Below are positions 23,297 through 34,431 of a stretch of 64,000 bases of DNA, piece after piece. The stretch comes from Adiantum capillus-veneris (lineage: Eukaryota > Streptophyta > Polypodiopsida > Polypodiales > Pteridaceae), in the NCBI GenBank assembly GCA_014529385.2, contig CM043960.1, positions 70,249,410 to 70,313,409 of the forward strand. Direction: 5' to 3'. Within the stretch, counting starts at the first letter, position 1. Every line of letters starts with the position of its first letter. The notes under the pieces are model-generated. The model saw nothing but the letters and a program-made list of their open reading frames with translations, had not been told where the DNA came from and ran no database searches. The position numbers were made by a program, and so were the translations under genes.

Positions 23297-23860
23297 AAAA
23301 GCATACTCAAAAGACTCTCTCCTCCCTGGTAATGTCATGAGCTCGCCCCACCTCTATTGCTAGTCTTTGTGATGATACTTTGAGCTGACCAATAGCCACT
23401 TGTGAATTGTGTGGCATGTAGGTGTCCATATAGCATGGTCATTGTATATGACCCGTACTCAATTATGGTAAGGAAATGATATCTATAGTGTTACATCTTT
23501 CGTTGAAGGGGAGATGTGATCCAGGGGTTGTTTGATACATAGCTACAAGACATCCTGTCAGAGAACTAGGTTTCTCTCACTACATGAGAGATGAATTTGG
23601 GGTGAGTTGGGGTCATATGGGAACGGTGGTAAGGTGAAGGCCATGTGCTCTGAACCATGCTCTGAACTGGGTATATACAGCCATCAGATGGGCAAAGCCA
23701 TCAAACAATTCAAATTGAACCCATCAAATAACACTCCACTACCTAAGCTTATCCTGAAAAAAGCTTGCACTAACGCTACAAGCAAAAACCTACTCTCTAT
23801 AGCATTTCTCGCAGAAAACCAGAGCGCAACAGTGTTGTGTACGCTGGTTCAGAGCACTCC
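23297..23860. other. Intergenic stretch between Copia-1 and the split signal-peptide ORF
   Basis: No recognised gene or repeat. It could contain the promoter of the downstream ORF. Confidence 0.4.
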
Positions 23861-23971
23861 ATGGCGACCAAAATTTCCACCCTCCTCACAACTGCACTTG
23901 CGCTAGGTTGTGGGTTGTTGTCCTTGCAATTTTGTGCAATTTTAGAGGGTCATGAGCTGCTCTATCCCGCC
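23861..23971 (+). pseudogene. 5' part of a small secreted-protein ORF, interrupted by the giant retrotransposon
   Basis: From an ATG at 23861 the frame gives 37 residues. It starts MATK, then a hydrophobic run LLTTALALGCGLLSLQF ending near a CA cleavage-like site, which is a good eukaryotic signal peptide. The frame reaches the exact left edge of the giant element, including its target duplication. Removing the element and one duplication copy joins it in frame to 48815-48913, giving 69 residues before a stop. The protein family is not recognised. The in-frame junction could be chance, since 32 open codons are not rare. It may also be only one exon of a longer gene. Confidence 0.4.
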
Positions 23972-24900
23972 TGTTGGATGGATACGCCGCGACGGACGTC
24001 AGCACAGCGAGAACTCACCTAACAAGATTTGTCAGCTCACGACGAAGCTCGACCCACAGGCGTGTGGAAGCAAGCATAGGGTGTCAACCTACACTCGACC
24101 GACTCCTAACTAATTCGTACAGAGGTCTCTACCCAATGTCTAAGCTACAGCCTTCAAGAGTGCATAAGAGGAAACTTCCTACAACGCTTTCTAGAGCCGA
24201 ATACCCATCAAACAATCTCCGAACGCCACAGAACTTGAGGGAGACCCTACTAACACCAATAGGTCGCTCTCCCTAAGGTCTATGAACCAAAACCCCAACC
24301 CAAAACACCTGGTGCAAAATCACGTAGGATGTCTGGCTGAAATTTGCATGTCTTCGTTTCCGAAATATAAAGTGCCTAATGTGTAGCTCTACTCAATGCG
24401 AACACGTGGATATGCTGCAATGCGAAAACAAATAACGTATGCTCACCGAATCACCAGATGAATCTCGTAGATGGAGCTCGCAAAACCGGACCGTACGCGC
24501 GCAATGTAGGTATTGGCGCTTAGCTCTCGTCGAGGGCAATACGTTGCACTTCTCCACACTCGATTCCGACCACCGGTGCGCGCGTAGCGTCAAGATGAAG
24601 CTCTCACTCTCTCTGGTACACAGTACGCTCACTCATAGACTTCAAAAACTTTTAAAAATGACAAAAGGTTTTTCATTAAGGTCAAAAAGTGGTATAAATA
24701 CCTTACAATACTCAAACCCTGATGTTCCAATTTAACCATCTACTCAATCTAAATGTCAAAACTGGGATACAATCTGGAAACTTCTGTAAGCCCCAATATT
24801 TACAAGGTGAAATGTCGGGTTTTTCTTGATAAATGAATAATTATAAAAAATAATAATCTGCCGAGTAGTCATTTTTGTAGGGTGTGTCCAGCTTCTTACA
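23972..24900 (-). repeat. 3' LTR of the giant element
   Basis: 929 bp, matching 47882-48809 throughout, including the half-palindrome CGTAGGATGTCT at 24326. Confidence 0.92.
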
Positions 24901-24913
24901 CTCCCCCCCTCCT
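24901..24913 (-). other. Polypurine tract of the giant element
   Basis: Minus-strand AGGAGGGGGGGAG directly before the LTR start TGTAAGAAG. It primes plus-strand DNA synthesis. Confidence 0.85.
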
Positions 24914-24952
24914 TGCTCATGTCGTCCCCGACATGGCTGTCGAGTTGCTTCT

Positions 24953-27900
24953 TCATCTTAGGCTTTCTCTCATCTTGAGCAGCGACTCGTATCTTGCATG
25001 TTGAGCCAGTAGTGTTGGGCCGAATATATCTGAGCTGATTGTGAAGAAGCCGGTGTAGAAAGCTTCTTCAAAGGCCTGGAGGTGATAGGATGGAAAAAAC
25101 ATGATCCTTTGATACAATGCATGTATCACCTCCTTGGAAGGCCGACCAGACAGATCGTATGCACATCTGTATGTATCTTGAAAGAAGAAGATAATGTATG
25201 TCGCCTGGCCCGGTTTGAACGTCTCGAAGACTGCCAAAAGGGTTTTGCAAATCTTTCTCATCATAATGCAAGATAGGTCAGGCGAGCCAGTGAACAATTT
25301 GATGGCGCCCGTTAGGGTTTTCATCATGTATTGAACACTTATTCTCTCGCCTGCCTTCAAGCCTGGCAACTTCGGATAGTTTAGCCAAGTAGGTTGGCTT
25401 CTTTGCAGTAGCTCCTGGGCCTTCCACGTCCGTATCCTTGGTAGAGGGCAGAAACTTAGGTTATCTCTGATGACTTTGGGTGCCTCTACCAAATGGATTA
25501 GGTATTGTGGGTACTTTGTCAGCCATGCCTTTCTCCACCTGGGCTGGGAGTCAACTATCAACTTTACCCCTTCAGGCTTGGAGATGTCTATTGTGTACAG
25601 TGGCACTGTTGGCTCTTCTCTGATTCTCTTGTTGATTGTGGCATCTTCGTACTTTAGCAAAGGATATGGGAGAGAGGACTGTAGCCATTCACGTCAAAGT
25701 TTGCTGGCGTCTATCTTCTGAATGGTCATTGATTTAAAAACCCTCTGCTCCCATTCCAAAGCTTCTTTGACCATTTCTCTGATTTCTGCTTCTATGGCCT
25801 TTCGCAGCTTCTCTTCTTCCTCTCGTGTCAGATCTTGTGGCTCTTGAGAGGGTCCTACAAGGATTTCCTCTTGCATGGTTGTGTCCACAGGATCTACCAC
25901 ATTCTCTAGGTCTATTCCTTCCATGGCTGCTGGCCCTATGCTTAACTGCTCTTCTGCCTGCTGGCCTCTCAGCTCTTCTAATTGCTTTTGGAATGTCTGC
26001 TTTTCTGCTTCAGCTTACTCTCCCATATTCACGAGGAGGTCGTTCAAATCAGCATTTATTTTCTCCGCCTCCTCGAGCTTTCTCTTGATGGTTTTTAGCT
26101 CATCTTGCACTGCCTTGTGCTCTTCTTCCATGCGGGTTTGCATGACCACTGACCCTTCTTCCATCATCAGCCTTTGCTTCTTCTCTAAGGTCAACTCCTT
26201 TTGGAGCTCTTTCATTTGTTCTTCATAAATCTGACTCTCTAAAGTGGTGTGAGTCAAGCTAGTAGCTCTGACTCTGGTACGAGATGCCCGTAGTTGCTCG
26301 ATGGTTTGTTCTTTAACTTTAATCTGGTCCTTGAGCTCAATGACCTCATCCTGGCTAGCCTCTTGCTCTATTTCTTTCTCTTTGGCATTCTGCATGGCCT
26401 CCACTTCCTTGGACTCTTCAGCAAGTTGTAGGGTTAGGTTATCCCTTTCCCTCTCTGTATCTGTCAATGACTTGCTATGTTTTCTATATTCTTCTTCGGA
26501 TCCTTGCAGTCTTTGAGCTGCTATCTGATTTTCTCTTTCCATCTCCTGGCATCTTTGCAATGCCTTTGCCAGACTGGGTTGCAGCTCTGCTTGTCTCTCT
26601 ATATGCCTATGGCTTTGTTTTTGTAAAGTGTCAACTTCGAGCTTGATCTGCACTTCAGTGGCTTTGAGATTAGCCATTTCACTTTATGTGGCCAATGATT
26701 GTGCCCTTAGCCCGGTTAGCTTGGTCATCACCACGTCCCAATCATTGGTGGGTGGTTGTAGGTCCACTGTATCAGTGGCCATCTCTTTAAGCTCCACTAA
26801 CCGCAGGCTCTGCATCTGCTCTTTGGGCCCTGTGTGTGGCTGCCTCTTCTTTCGAATATCTCGCAGCTGGTAGATCAAGAAAAGTGTTATACCTTGCTTC
26901 ATTTGGCTTTGGCTGCTCACTTTTGGGCTTAGCTTCTTCTTTTTGCTCGTGTTCTTGGCTCTGTTCTTGCCTTGAATCTTCTTGATCTTCAGGTTTGTCT
27001 AGCTCCTCCTTCTGTTGAGTTTGTGGAGGGCTACGAGGAGGTGGTGATGGTGGTGGGCTGGACTCAGGGCTGGACGGTGGAGTTGTTGGCTTTTTCTTGA
27101 AATCCCTGTCCGCCTTTGTCTTCCTCTCTCTCTCTTGGCCTTCCTGCTCCTCTAGTAGTTGCCGTCGGACTTCCTCCACTTCTGCTTCTGTAAATGGTAC
27201 ATGTGGGATATTTTTTGTCGTGGCATCCAGAATCTCAAAATTCTTAATATAATCTTCAAATCTATCCCTGTGCACCCTTCGGGATGATCCCGACATTGCT
27301 TCTAGTGATGGCTTCCATAGCTCGCTCAAATCCCCCTTGAGGGCTCTTTCGGCTCTGAAACTTTTCATCAGCCACTCTAGCCGTGCCGCTTTCTGTGATT
27401 TTGTCTCTTTGACAGGCACTTGGACACTCTCTTTCTTTCCTTTCTTCAACTCTGGCTACTCCTCTTGCACGGTTTCTAACCGGCATTTCAACCTTGTGGC
27501 AACCCTTGGTGCTTTGGGCTGTTCCTCTTCCTTATCTTCCTTGAACCTTAGCCAATCATTCTGTGATGGAGGGTCGGGCCATCCTCCCTTGGCGTGCAAT
27601 GCCCCATAAATCACTTTCGTGATTAGCTCACCCGACACAATGTAGGTGGGGTTCTTGTTGCCCATCTTCACCAGATTGTCATGTATATAAGCTGCATAGT
27701 TGATTACCTTCGGCTTGCTCTTCTACATTGCCTAGGTGAATGTTGTGGCAATTGCTCCAGGCGGCATTCTGTACTTTTGTGGCCGCTTTGTACACATATG
27801 GAAGTACTGGTTGTACAACTGACTCATGATTCCCACTTTAGGGTTGGCAATGTCTTCAAAGGTGTAGTTGCCTTTCTTTTATGTGTACACCTTTACTTCG

Positions 27901-28370
27901 TCTCTTCTTTTGGTTACACTATCCCCTTTGTTGGAGAGGTCTAGTGCAGCTACCACTACTTTCTCTGTGATTTCAATCACCATGTTTGGCTTGCCCTGCA
28001 GATCCGTAACTCTGGACACTCCATCTTCTTTAATTGTTGTCACAAATTCCCATACTCTTTTGATGTCGATTCCTGCCGGAACAGCTTCAAAATAATTGTG
28101 GAGATCTATCTTCTCTAGGTACTCTGCCATCTTGCTTCTGACAAAATCATTGAGCTCCCGCGGTAGCATGGGTAGCTCTATTACATTTCCTTCGATTTCT
28201 TTGAACACGCCTTGGTAGATCTTCAGATCATTTGACTCTAGCAAGTCCTCTTGGATCCACATGTTGGTTGGCTTTAGAGTTCCTTCCGGTTTGACGAACG
28301 GCTCTACTTCTTCCAAGTAATCTTTTATGGTCATCCTCTTCTTCTTTGCCGGTGACTTTGCGGCTGCCAT
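24953..28370 (-). pseudogene. ORF-X: coiled-coil accessory protein of the giant element, broken
   Basis: From the ATG at 28370 the minus strand encodes about 1139 codons. They lie in one frame to about 26800 and then in another to 24953, with several in-frame stops. Four regions are visible. The first is an N-terminal basic start (AKSPAKKKR) followed by a globular domain of about 150 residues (to 27879). The second is a proline-, serine- and glutamate-rich linker (about 26930-27150). The third is a long heptad-rich coiled coil (26015-26677). The fourth is a C-terminal globular domain (24953-25660) rich in aromatic residues. No enzyme motif is visible. Tat and Ogre elements often carry an extra ORF of unknown role; here it lies downstream of pol. 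Its N-terminal part resembles 320-971. A structural or chaperone role is only a guess. Confidence 0.7.
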
Positions 28371-31098
28371 AGATCCTGCTGCACTCAGTAGTTCGAAGTT
28401 AATGTTTTTTCCATATCAGCTGAGAAACTGAGTTTTAACTATCCAAATGACTTGAAAATTGAAAATAAAACTTAAAAGGAACCTGTGAAACTGTGCATGT
28501 GCTCACAGTACAATTCTGGAAAAATTTTATCATTTAGACATCCTACGCGTAGGATGACTTTTTCATCAGATTTTGGTAATACTTGGCAGGCTGGTGTTCC
28601 TTGGCATGTGCAACATGGCTATGTGATTGGAATTGGATTTGGGCATCAAAAAGTGCATTTTTGGGCAGATTCAGGCTTTAGGCTCACAAATTGGGTAGAA
28701 AGTCCACAACAGGTAGCAAATGATATCCAAATGGGTTGAAACTTGACACATGGGCTCCTTGCACCATGGTAATGGCTCCCATGATGTCATTGTTTGCACA
28801 GAAGTTCAAAAACATGCTGGAGACATCCTACGCGTAGGATGTCTATTTCATCAAAATGGCTTGGGATTTGTTTTGTGGGTAGCTCTTGGCATGTGGAACA
28901 TGGCCATGCTCTTGGATTTTGATTTCGACAAGATTTGGTGTTGGTAAGACCATGTGTAGTGTTTTTGGGCTCAAAAAGTGTATCTTGGAGGTGTTGGGGG
29001 TCAAAAATGATTAGAATGGCTTCAAACTTGGTATATGAGCTCTTGAAGGTGATATAAAAAGATCTGGAATGGAAAAACACCCTCTGTAGGCAAATAATGT
29101 CAAATAGACATCCTACGCGTAGGATGTCTACTTCATCATTTTTGCAGGTGACCACACATATTGGTTGGCAATGTGCTCATGAATGTATTGTGCAAGTTTC
29201 ATGTGATTTGGACAAGTTTTGGTAGGTCTATGGCTCATTATTGCTTCTATGCCCTAACTTTGCGTTTTTTGGTGCATATGAGGTCAATTTTGGTCCAAAT
29301 GTGATGAAACTTGTTGGCTAGCATGTAAAGGCTATTCAAAAAATGTTTTGTGTGAAGGTGCTACTGGTGCCTGCCCTTAGTCCCCCTGAGTCCCTTTTAA
29401 GACTATTTTCAACAAAAAAGTCAAATAGATAGAAAATAACTCCCTGTGTGGATTTCAGAGCCTCCGAGCCATTTTTTGACTTTTGGAGTACTTTTCGGCG
29501 ATGAAATTTCTTGATGTTGGTCTCCATAGCTTCCCGATCCCTTGGGGATCCTTGCCGTATGGTTTTTGTCGAATTTGGCTTCACTGAAGCTCCGTTTGGC
29601 AATTTGTCGCTCTAGAAGCACCCGTGGTTGCGTTTACATGTCTTTGATGACTTGTGGTGGTCTACCACCATAGGACTTGGTTGTTGATGGTTTAGGAAAG
29701 CCGCTCGTGAAGTTTGGTGGAAAACAGACATGCGGTTTGGCCGCGAGAGCGATTTGACACTTTGTGTGTCTGGTGCCGCTTCTGAAGTTTAGTGCTACTT
29801 CGGGTCACCTTTTGGTCATGTGGGCTACATAGACTTGTCGAGCATGTCGAGATGATCCTACCCATGAATTTTGGTAGCATTTGGGCGCTTCTCCGCCGCC
29901 GATTTCCCATTTGGTGGCCTCTTGCGGGGCTCTAGGAATTAGGGTTTTTTTCGATGGTTTTCTACTACCTTTGGGCATCCAAGACTGGTCTCCTATGCTA
30001 GGGTAAGCTGCCAATGAAGTCTCATTGCTTTTGGGTTAGCCGTTAGGTGGCCACTTCTACTTGTAGGTCTATACTACCCGCTTTCTATGTGAACCCTATG
30101 CTAGTTTTCGTGACAAAACGAAAAACATGCGCGAAAAGCTCAAGGTGGTGATCCTACCTCTCATGTCTGAAGCTGTCGGGTAGTCATGCGCGTCAGAGAA
30201 GCTGTTGGAAGTTCCATTCGCTCTAGGTGGTAGGAGCTCTCTCTCAAAGGTCAATAGTGGAAATGAGCTTAAAATGAAGTGAAAAATTCTTATAATGCGG
30301 GTCCCATGAAATTTGACATGTGCTCCCAACTTCTTGCGAGATGCGGTTTAGGCTCAAAAATTTCTTGATTTGGACTCCATTTGCCGAGTTTGCAAGAAAT
30401 TTGACGTTTCGAGCAAAATCTGGCCAAATCATGCTTTTCGCTCCAGTCTCATAATTGCACCCCCACTGTACCATAGGTTGTCCTATAGTCACTGATCATC
30501 CCCATATTTTTTCATTACGACCGTTTTTCACATGCTTTTTGTATTTTTGAAGTTTTTCTGCCGAAAATTAGCAACATTAAAAGGAAAATAGCAAATCAAA
30601 CCCAAAAAATCTCCAAAAATCATAATAAATCAAAAACATCACCACAAAACATTATATACACTCACATGAAATTTTTATGGCCGGATTTCTTCGTTTTACC
30701 AATATTTTGCCCGAAAAATGGCTATTTTTACTTATATACACACACCTAGGGACTTGATTTGGCGTTTGGTCCCATATACCTGTAGATTCATGCTGTATAA
30801 GGGCATATGTACTTGGGTTAGTCCAAAAAATTTCGCAATCAAACAAAAACCCTTAAAAATAGTTGAAAAACATGCCCTTTTTTGCTCTTTCTGCCATTGG
30901 GTCCGCATTTGAGAATCATCCCCCCCTCCTAGCTGGAGTCCTCCCGGACGACAAGGTACCGCCTTAGAGTCTGTGACGTGCATGGGTTGAAAAAATTTGT
31001 GCTAATGCTTGGCCGTGTAATGTGGCCCTATTTTATGCATACTCGGTCAATGCATGGAAAAATTAATGCTGTGTAAGAGAAGGGTATAAGCAAGATTC
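28371..31098 (-). other. Non-coding interval between pol and ORF-X, with palindromic repeats
   Basis: No sustained ORF. The first 800 bp upstream of ORF-X hold three copies of a palindrome spaced about 285 bp apart (28536, 28821, 29106) in an otherwise diverged tandem array. The rest (29200-31000) shows no feature I can name. As it directly precedes the ORF-X start, it could act as a promoter or leader for ORF-X. Confidence 0.6.
28536..29130. repeat. Palindrome array, ORF-X side (three copies)
   Basis: The 24-bp unit is AGACATCCTACG followed by its own reverse complement. Copies lie at 28536-28559 (one mismatch at the outer edge), 28821-28844 (perfect) and 29106-29129 (perfect, extendable by one base each side). 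Spacing is 285 bp. The sequence between copies shares only short words such as TTGGCATGTG and AACATGGC, so the palindrome is far better conserved than its surroundings. Confidence 0.92.
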
Positions 31099-31854
31099 TT
31101 ATTGGCATTCGCCGTCGAGGTTTCCTATTTTCTTTGCAAGTAAAAGGTGTAATGTGACTGCTCTTTGTTTGATTGTCTTTCTTGCAAAAGTCGCTTGCTT
31201 TGCCACTACTGTTGATATGGCCATAGTTGTCTCCTTGGAGAGAATTTTCGTGGCAGAATTGGCCATAGACTTTGTCTCTTTTTCTTTCCATTGGTAGCTT
31301 TGCCTTGGAGGTTTTTGTAGGTTTATTGCTACTGGCTCGGTTGCCATTTTTGTGTTGTTGATGGGCACCCACATAAATCGGTTTGTTGGTTTCATATGCA
31401 GTTGTCTGGTTTCCAATGTTGCTTGTACTGAAGGGAGTTCCTGTTGCTTCGGTTTCGGTATCCAGATGCGAGTCGTATTTGAGTTGTTGTTGAGCATTTT
31501 TTTTGGGATCCATATTTGTTTTATTCCCTTGGTTTTTGGTTGAACTATCTGCTTCAGTTGAATTCTTTTGTTGTATTGTGGTTTGTCTGCCCTGTCATTC
31601 CTATCCTTCCGCACCCATACTTGTTTTTCTTGTGTTGCGAACTCTGATCTTTTCACTGCGGTCGATGACTTCTTATGCATGTAGTGAGCATGGTTGGCAG
31701 TTCCTTGTTTGTTCTTTAGTGACACCCTTCCTTTTGGATTTTTATCCAGTGATTGCATTGCTGTTAGCGGATTCTTCTGGGGTTGCTGAGCAAAGGTTAC
31801 TACTTGTTGTTCTTGTGCATGCTGAATCTTGACTGTATTCGCATTCTAATCTAT
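31099..31854 (-). pseudogene. Basic W-x-P-K repeat tail of the giant element polyprotein
   Basis: Same frame as the upstream integrase and protease-like ORF, separated from it by stop codons near 31843-31854. The protein is lysine-, asparagine- and glutamine-rich and contains irregular repeats QVWVRK, QIWIPKK, RIWIPKPK and FMWVPI. Basic tryptophan-containing tails like this may bind nucleic acid, but that is inference. Frames end at 31099 and 31028. Confidence 0.5.
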
Positions 31855-32760
31855 CTACACATTATACTCTTTTTGCCAAGGTTGTCCCGACAACATGGGG
31901 TGTTGTGTGCTTTCATCCTCGACCACATAAAACTTGTGTGGGTAAATATATTGATGTACTTGTACATGCAATATAGTCCAGCCCAATGTTTTCAGTGAAT
32001 GTGATGTACTACTTTCCATCACTTGTTGAGTAGGATGAAGTTGACCTGTGGGCTTGAGCTGTTTGTATAATCTGTAAGAGATCGAATTTGCTTGAGCTCC
32101 AAAATCAAGCAATGCCGTCGATTCAACTTGATTGCTACCCACTTTGACTGCAATTATTGGCTCCACTGTGTCATTATCAAAATTCGTTAGTCGAATGGCA
32201 TTGATTCGCAACAGTGATCCACATTGTTGTTGTTGTCCCAGAAGTCTTCTTTTTGCAATGCGTTCTTTTGATTCTGCTTGAGCTTCTTCTCGTACCCTTT
32301 GTTTCTCCTTCATTCGTTGTTTTTCTTGATGGATTTGTTGAAGCATATCCTGTGTTAGTGGTAAATGATAAATCTTCAATCGACACCCACTAATCCAATT
32401 TGGCATTTCTTCACCTGCTAATGTAGCAAGCTTGACAGGTCCACTTTGTGATAGGTCACTAATCACAAAGGGTCCCATCCCTCGCTTTTTAAGTTTCTTG
32501 GCATGTTGCTTCAAGGTATACACAAGTATATAATCACCTGTTTTGAACTCTTTCGTGCGCACATGCTTGTCAAAAAACTCCTTTTGTCTTCTCTTTTTAG
32601 CATAGATCGAAGCTACAGCTCTCAAGCGAAGTTCATCTAGCTTTTCAAGATCATCTATTCTTGAAGAGAGCTCATGCCCTGTCCATTCTAGGCATTTCGC
32701 TACTCGTAGAGTTGGGATTAAAAACTCTATGGGTAATATAGCATTTAGGCCAAACACCAT
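31855..32760 (-). pseudogene. Integrase C-terminal domain plus second retropepsin-like domain (giant element)
   Basis: The 301-codon open frame starts with a gypsy integrase C-terminal block (VFGLNAILPIEFLIPTLRVA, then a GDYILVYTLKQHAKKLKKRGMGPFVI region like the usual GPF/Y module). After a charged helix (residues 135-175) it enters a fold that reads like an aspartic protease: TALLDFGAQANSIS at 215-228 and MLSGQPW at 289-295. Retropepsins normally show D-S/T-G-A and an I-L-G-x-P-W block, so the active-site serine or threonine is phenylalanine here and the second block is altered. The element already has a protease upstream of RT (36806). The upstream end is frameshifted against the integrase core. 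Confidence 0.65.
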
Positions 32761-32795
32761 GTTGTACGGTATCGTTCCTATCGATGTTTTGTAAG

Positions 32796-33395
32796 CTACC
32801 CTATATGCCCATAGTGTTGAGTGTAGCTGCTGATCCCAGTCTGTTCTTGACTCTGATACAATTTTAGTGAGAACCGTGCATAGTGTTTTATTTGTGGCTT
32901 CAGCTTGTCCATTTGCCTGTGGGGATGATATGGAGCAGATTTTCTATGTATGACCATGAATTCCACTAGCAGATATTCAATGACTTCATTAAGAAAATGT
33001 GTTCCTCGATCACTGAAAATTTCTATTAGTAACACGTATCGTACAAAAACATTCTCATACAAAAATTGTGCAGTGATTCGTGCATCTGCTTTTTGTGTTG
33101 CCTTGGCTTCCGCCCATTTCTTGAGATCGTCCATAGCCACAATGATATATTGGGTATGGGTGCGATATGCAGGGGGTGAAATAGGTCCCACAAAATCAAT
33201 GCCCCATTTTGCAAATGCCCTTGCTCCCATCATTGGCCATAGTGGCATCTCATCTCTCTTTATTGGCACCTTGGTGCACTGACAGGCGTCACAACGCTTT
33301 ACAAACTCTTCAGCATCCATATGCAATGTAGGCCACCATATTCCTGCGGTTAAGACAATTTTTTGCCATCTTATCGCCTGAAAAATGGCCTCCAC
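32796..33395 (-). pseudogene. Integrase core of the giant element
   Basis: Contains a WWPTLHMDAEEFVKRCDACQ zinc-module end, then the catalytic core: WGIDFVGP (first Asp), IFSDRGTHF (second Asp) and SAPYHP. The third acidic residue is in the neighbouring frame after a shift near 32930, where an ANGQAEATN-type block can be read. Integrase inserts element cDNA into the genome. The frame also shifts at 33300-33395 relative to the duplicated zinc module upstream, so the enzyme cannot be made intact. Confidence 0.82.
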
Positions 33396-33880
33396 TTATT
33401 CCTCCATGTGCGTGTTTTAGAATCAGCATGTATTCACTATCACTTGCACAGATTCTAAGTTGATTGTCCTTTCCTCGCTTATAGAGTTGGTTTCCAATTA
33501 ACTGAAAGTCACGAGCCTCCAGCTCTATAGCCCTTTTCCGTGCTCTTGTTATGTTTTTAGAAAATGTCCTTGTGGTTAAGAAATCAATGATATATTGACT
33601 CCATGCAGGTGCAATGTTTACCTGAAACAATGTCGCGTGATCCACTGGTCGTTTGGCATTACATATAGTACAATTGTTAACATAAACATGTGTGTCCGCG
33701 TACATAGTTGGCCAATAAACCCCTAACTGTTTTAGTCTTTGGTGTGTTTTCACTGTTGAATAATGAAATGCACAATCCTGGACATGTGCTTCTTCAAGAT
33801 AACACTCGAATTCCTCCGGATTTATACATAGTCATAGAATTTGGTCCAAGCCTAGATGACACAGCTGTCCTGCAATCAAC
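33310..33880 (-). pseudogene. Duplicated integrase H2C2 zinc-binding module (giant element)
   Basis: Two related segments follow each other on the minus strand. The first (about 33880-33640, with one stop) reads LIAGQLCHLG, an EEAHVQDCAFHYST region, GVYWPTMYADTHVYVNNCTIC. The second (about 33540-33290) reads FQLIGNQLYKRGKDNQLRIC, HAHGGISGGHFSG, WWPT, then CDACQ in the next frame. Both have the layout of the H2C2 zinc domain at the N-terminus of gypsy integrases, where one copy is normal. The linker contains HATLFQVNIAPAWSQYIIDFL. Confidence 0.65.
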
Positions 33881-33897
33881 TAGAAGTTTTTTGTTTG

Positions 33898-34431
33898 TCA
33901 AATTGTTTGTTGTTTGGATTTGTCTTTCGTACTATCAAACCTACCTCCAAAGGAAAGGATGCTAACTGTTTCCTGAGACCATTTGGGTATCATTTCAATA
34001 TTGAAAAGATAAGCATTTGGTATGTCATCATCTACTCTTTCTGGAGATTTCCCATTGTGCAGCCTTGAAAGATGATCCGTCCGTAGATGAGTTTTACCCT
34101 TTTTGACTACCACTATGAAATCAAACTCTAGCAATATAATAAACCATCGTACAATCCTCCCAGTATTGCATGGTTTATTTACCAGATACAAAAGAGCTTG
34201 ATGATCTGTGAAGAACACAAATTTGTTTGCAAGCAAATAATGCTGAAATTTATTTACAGCATAAATCATTCCTAGGCCCTCTCTTTCAGTGGTTGTGTAG
34301 TTCTTTTCCTCACTATTTAATTGTCGGCTTGCATAACAAACTGGAAAATCCATTGTTCCGTCTCCAGGTTGAGCCAGAATACTCCCGATTGCATATGCAG
34401 ATACATCAATGTGAACATGGTATATTTCCAA
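33898..34431 (-). pseudogene. RNase H domain of the giant element
   Basis: HVHIDVSAYAIGSILAQ carries the first Asp, TTEREGLGMIYAV the Glu and FFTDHQALLYLV the second Asp of a Ty3/gypsy RNase H. HLRTDHLSRL closes the domain, as usual before the linker to integrase. It removes the RNA strand during reverse transcription. The frame is shifted relative to the RT ORF near 34430 and ends at a stop at 33898. Confidence 0.82.

Noticed and set aside
23972-24900. Plus-strand ORFs 23974-24276 and 24439-24735, matched by 47974-48249 and 48348-48644, as a duplicated gene pair
   Set aside because: Both lie wholly in the two LTRs of the giant element, which explains the duplication; the frames have no recognisable domain.
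24953-28370. Host myosin-like or kinesin-like coiled-coil gene
   Set aside because: It lies between pol and the polypurine tract of an LTR element, in element orientation, has a relative in another element, and shows no motor domain.
28536-29130. CRISPR-like array
   Set aside because: Repeats are 24-bp perfect palindromes about 285 bp apart within a plant retroelement, with related spacers and no cas genes.
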